Source: DASZHA01 sp049644325
Lineage (GTDB): Bacteria; Chloroflexota; Dormibacteria; DASZGP01
Length of the DNA stretch: 14,861 nt
Direction: 5' to 3'
NCBI GenBank assembly: GCA_049644325.1
Contig: JBARRR010000016.1
Location: 1-14,861, forward strand
Notes under the pieces: model-generated
Seen by the model: only the letters and a program-made list of their open reading frames with translations
Databases searched by the model: none
Told to the model about the DNA's origin: nothing
Part shown: positions 13,541 to 14,861 of the stretch, piece after piece
Layout: every line of letters starts with the position of its first letter
Position numbering within the stretch: the stretch's first letter is position 1
Position numbers and translations under genes: made by a program

Positions 13541-14022
13541 GGACTGCCCTCTACCCGGGGAGCTTCGACCCCTTCACCCTCGGTCACCTCGATGTCCTCG
13601 AACGGGCGATCGCGATCTTCGACAGGGTGGTCGTCGCTGTCCTGGAGAACCCCTCCAAGACCCCGGCCTTCACCGTCGATGAGCGCATCGAGATGATCCG
13701 GGAGGCGGTCCCCGGGGATGGGCAGGTCGAGGTCGGGGCATTCCAGGGGCTGACGGTCGACTATGCCCAGGCGGTCGGCGCCACCTCGATCGTTCGCGGC
13801 CTGCGCGCCACCATCGATTTCGAGAGCGAATTCCAGATGGCACTCATGAACCGGAAGCTTGCACCAGAGATTTCTACGGTCTTTTTGATGACCAGTTTTG
13901 CAAACGTCTTTCTCAGCTCCTCCTTGATCAAGGAGGTGGCCCGGCTGGGTGGGGACGTGAGTTTTGCCGTACCACCGTCCGTAGCCAAGCGGTTGGCCCG
14001 GCTCAAGGAGGTTGGCCCATGA
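13537..14022 (+). CDS. coaD: CoaD, phosphopantetheine adenylyltransferase
   Basis: Penultimate enzyme of coenzyme A synthesis: transfers AMP from ATP to 4'-phosphopantetheine, giving dephospho-CoA. The 161-residue length is typical. The nucleotidyltransferase motif is YPGSFDPFTLGHLD (6-19), with the T/HxGH signature as TLGH (14-17). RGLRATIDFESE (87-98) provides the usual arginine and acidic contacts. The C-terminal ISSS-type motif reads LSSSLIKEVA (126-135), with leucine for the usual isoleucine. The ATG overlaps the rsmD stop (ATGA), so translation is coupled. It is followed by another ATGA overlap with the coiled-coil gene. Base composition drops in the 13840-13960 stretch, again without disrupting the frame. 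Confidence 0.97.
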   Translation: MRTALYPGSFDPFTLGHLDVLERAIAIFDRVVVAVLENPSKTPAFTVDERIEMIREAVPGDGQVEVGAFQGLTVDYAQAVGATSIVRGLRATIDFESEFQMALMNRKLAPEISTVFLMTSFANVFLSSSLIKEVARLGGDVSFAVPPSVAKRLARLKEVGP

Positions 14023-14552
14023 GCATGCCCCAGGTCGAAGAGCTCGACCCGATTGCCCCGGAGCGAGATAACCGGAGCATCATCGAGCTGATCGACCATC
14101 TCGAATACCTGGTCCATCGGGGCCAGCGCGTTCCCTTCACCCATAACGTGATGATCGATGAGGACGAGATCCTCGACATCCTCGACCAGATCCACGTCAA
14201 CCTGCCCGAGGAGATCAAGCAGGCGCGTACCGTGCTGGCCGAGCAGGAGCGACTCCTCAGCGACGCCACCCAGGAGGCGGCTCGCATCACCCAGACGGCG
14301 GCCACCAAGGCCGAGGCGATGATGAAGAACCACGAGCTGACCCGCCGCGCCGAGGAGCACGGCAAGGCCATCGTTCGTGACGCCACCGGCAGGGCTGAGG
14401 ACCAGAAGCGGCAGGCTGACGAGTACGCCGCCGACGTGATGCAGCAGCTGGAGACCCACCTGGTCCGCACCGTCGCCACCGTGCGCAAGGCCCAGGAGAC
14501 CCTCAAGAAGCCGGTGCCGGCGCCGGCGCCCCCGGCGCGGGGTCGCGACTAG
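14019..14552 (+). CDS. SepIVA/DivIVA-like coiled-coil protein
   Basis: A 177-residue soluble protein. An N-terminal segment (about 20-80: IIELIDHLEYLVHRGQRVPF, then VMIDEDEILDILDQIHVNLP) is followed by a long alanine-, glutamate- and lysine-rich helix (about 65-162) with coiled-coil spacing, and by a proline/alanine tail (KKPVPAPAPPARGRD). The N-terminal pattern (helix, short basic loop with RxVP, then D.ELLDLID-like helix and IP..L..A..VL) matches mycobacterial SepIVA, a septum-associated DivIVA-family protein also encoded beside ribosomal protein L32. Similar proteins are often labelled only as hypothetical or ATP synthase B-like. AAGGAGG at 14005-14011 lies 7 bases before ATG 14019, a strong start; the ATG overlaps the coaD stop. 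A role in polar growth or division is inferred from the family. Confidence 0.75.
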   Translation: MSMPQVEELDPIAPERDNRSIIELIDHLEYLVHRGQRVPFTHNVMIDEDEILDILDQIHVNLPEEIKQARTVLAEQERLLSDATQEAARITQTAATKAEAMMKNHELTRRAEEHGKAIVRDATGRAEDQKRQADEYAADVMQQLETHLVRTVATVRKAQETLKKPVPAPAPPARGRD

Positions 14553-14568
14553 CAGCGGTCCAGGCCAG

Positions 14569-14587
14569 GCGACGCGGCCGGCGTCGC
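14569..14587 (+). terminator. GC-rich stem-loop after the coiled-coil gene, possible terminator
   Basis: GCGACGC (14569-14575) and GCGTCGC (14581-14587) form a perfect seven-base stem around GGCCG, 17 bases after the SepIVA-like stop codon. There is no downstream T-run, so intrinsic termination is uncertain. In high-GC genomes such hairpins may still act as weak terminators or mRNA 3' ends. The rest of the gap to rpmF shows only the promoter listed separately. Confidence 0.35.
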
Positions 14588-14648
14588 ACACCACTTCAAA
14601 CCGGCGACCGCGGGGTGTCGGCCGGCTTCCCGTCCAGATCGGACCGGT

Positions 14649-14657
14649 TGATATACT
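14649..14657 (+). promoter_or_regulatory. Extended -10 promoter of rpmF
   Basis: TGA followed by TATACT is a TGn extended -10 with five of six consensus bases. Only nine bases (14658-14666) separate it from the rpmF ATG, so transcription should start within about four bases of, or at, the start codon. The region 17 bases upstream (CCCGTC) has no -35 resemblance. Confidence 0.6.
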
Positions 14658-14666
14658 CTCGCGGCT

Positions 14667-14843
14667 ATGGCCGTCCCCAAGGAACGTACGTCGAAGTCGA
14701 ACAAGCGCGCCCGCAGGTCCCACCTCGCCCTGCGCCGGCCGACGCTGGCTCCGTGCAGCCAGTGTAAGAAGCTGAAGCGACCGCACATGATCTGCCCCAA
14801 CTGTGGTTACTACGACGGCCGCGAGGTCCTCGAGACCGAATAG
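14667..14843 (+). CDS. rpmF: 50S ribosomal protein L32 (bL32), zinc-binding form
   Basis: A 58-residue ribosomal protein recognised by MAVPKERTSKSNKRARRSH at the N-terminus, which is near invariant in L32, and by the zinc ribbon C30-SQ-C33 ... C43-PN-C46 followed by GYYDGREVLE. The length is typical (56-60). All four cysteines are present, so it is the zinc-dependent C+ form, like the L28 in this window. There is no Shine-Dalgarno sequence between the promoter and the ATG, and the predicted transcript starts about 0-4 bases before it, suggesting leaderless translation. In many bacteria rpmF follows a DUF177 (YceD) gene; none is present here. TAG is at 14841-14843. The remaining 18 bases hold nothing recognisable. 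Confidence 0.96.
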   Translation: MAVPKERTSKSNKRARRSHLALRRPTLAPCSQCKKLKRPHMICPNCGYYDGREVLETE

Positions 14844-14861
14844 CGCCGCCACGGCTCAATC

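Noticed and set aside
14588..14640. CCGGCGAC...GTCGGCCGG inverted repeat upstream of rpmF as an operator
   Set aside because: The stem needs a bulge, and in DNA of this GC content such CCGG-rich repeats are expected by chance.
13761..14852. 363-codon minus-strand open frame spanning coaD, the coiled-coil gene and rpmF
   Set aside because: It crosses three supported plus-strand genes and a promoter; the sequence is leucine/glycine/valine-rich shadow.

Overview
The window is compact, very GC-rich bacterial chromosome with short intergenic gaps and many start/stop overlaps. I see no insertion sequence, phage gene, tRNA, rRNA or CRISPR array. The gene order combines a Firmicutes/Chloroflexota-type block (rpmB divergent from asp23-fakA-degV-recG) with a SepIVA-like coiled-coil gene beside coaD and rpmF, as in Actinobacteria. 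With the high GC, this suggests a Terrabacteria lineage such as Chloroflexota, Dormibacterota or a deep actinobacterial relative. That placement is inference from synteny and composition only.

Layout, left to right. Positions 1-818 hold the 3' part of rlmN (rRNA/tRNA adenine C2 methylation), followed by a small VOC/glyoxalase-like gene at 838-1257. On the minus strand, 2629-1244 holds a two-gene unit: a small STAS/SEC14-like protein and an NAD(P)-dependent sugar-epimerase/3beta-HSD-like SDR protein. Positions 2630-2961 are a 332-base non-coding regulatory region. It contains an operator-like dyad, an extended -10 promoter, a textbook FMN riboswitch and a hairpin that could hide the ribD ribosome binding site. 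It drives ribD-ribE-ribBA-ribH (2962-6393), the complete set of dedicated riboflavin enzymes from GTP and ribulose 5-phosphate to lumazine and riboflavin, apart from the phosphatase step. A polytopic GT-C-like membrane protein (minus) and rpmB (L28, minus) follow.

From 7919 a tightly packed plus-strand run, probably one operon, encodes an Asp23-family protein, FakA-like fatty acid kinase, DegV/FakB-like fatty-acid-binding protein, RecG helicase, RsmD 16S rRNA methyltransferase, CoaD (phosphopantetheine adenylyltransferase) and a SepIVA/DivIVA-like coiled-coil protein. FakA and the DegV protein would work together to activate exogenous or recycled fatty acids. rpmF (L32, 58 aa) closes the window behind its own promoter and appears leaderless.

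I do not see a clearly new biological system; most genes are conserved housekeeping genes. The points worth a second look are about expression. Two genes (recG and the membrane protein) have family-typical coding sequence running upstream of the first usable ATG/GTG/TTG. The rsmD start is confused by a Shine-Dalgarno-led 12-codon ORF. The three promoters I can read all use a TGn extended -10 with a poor -35. The riboflavin operon seems to combine an FMN riboswitch with an operator-like palindrome over its promoter.
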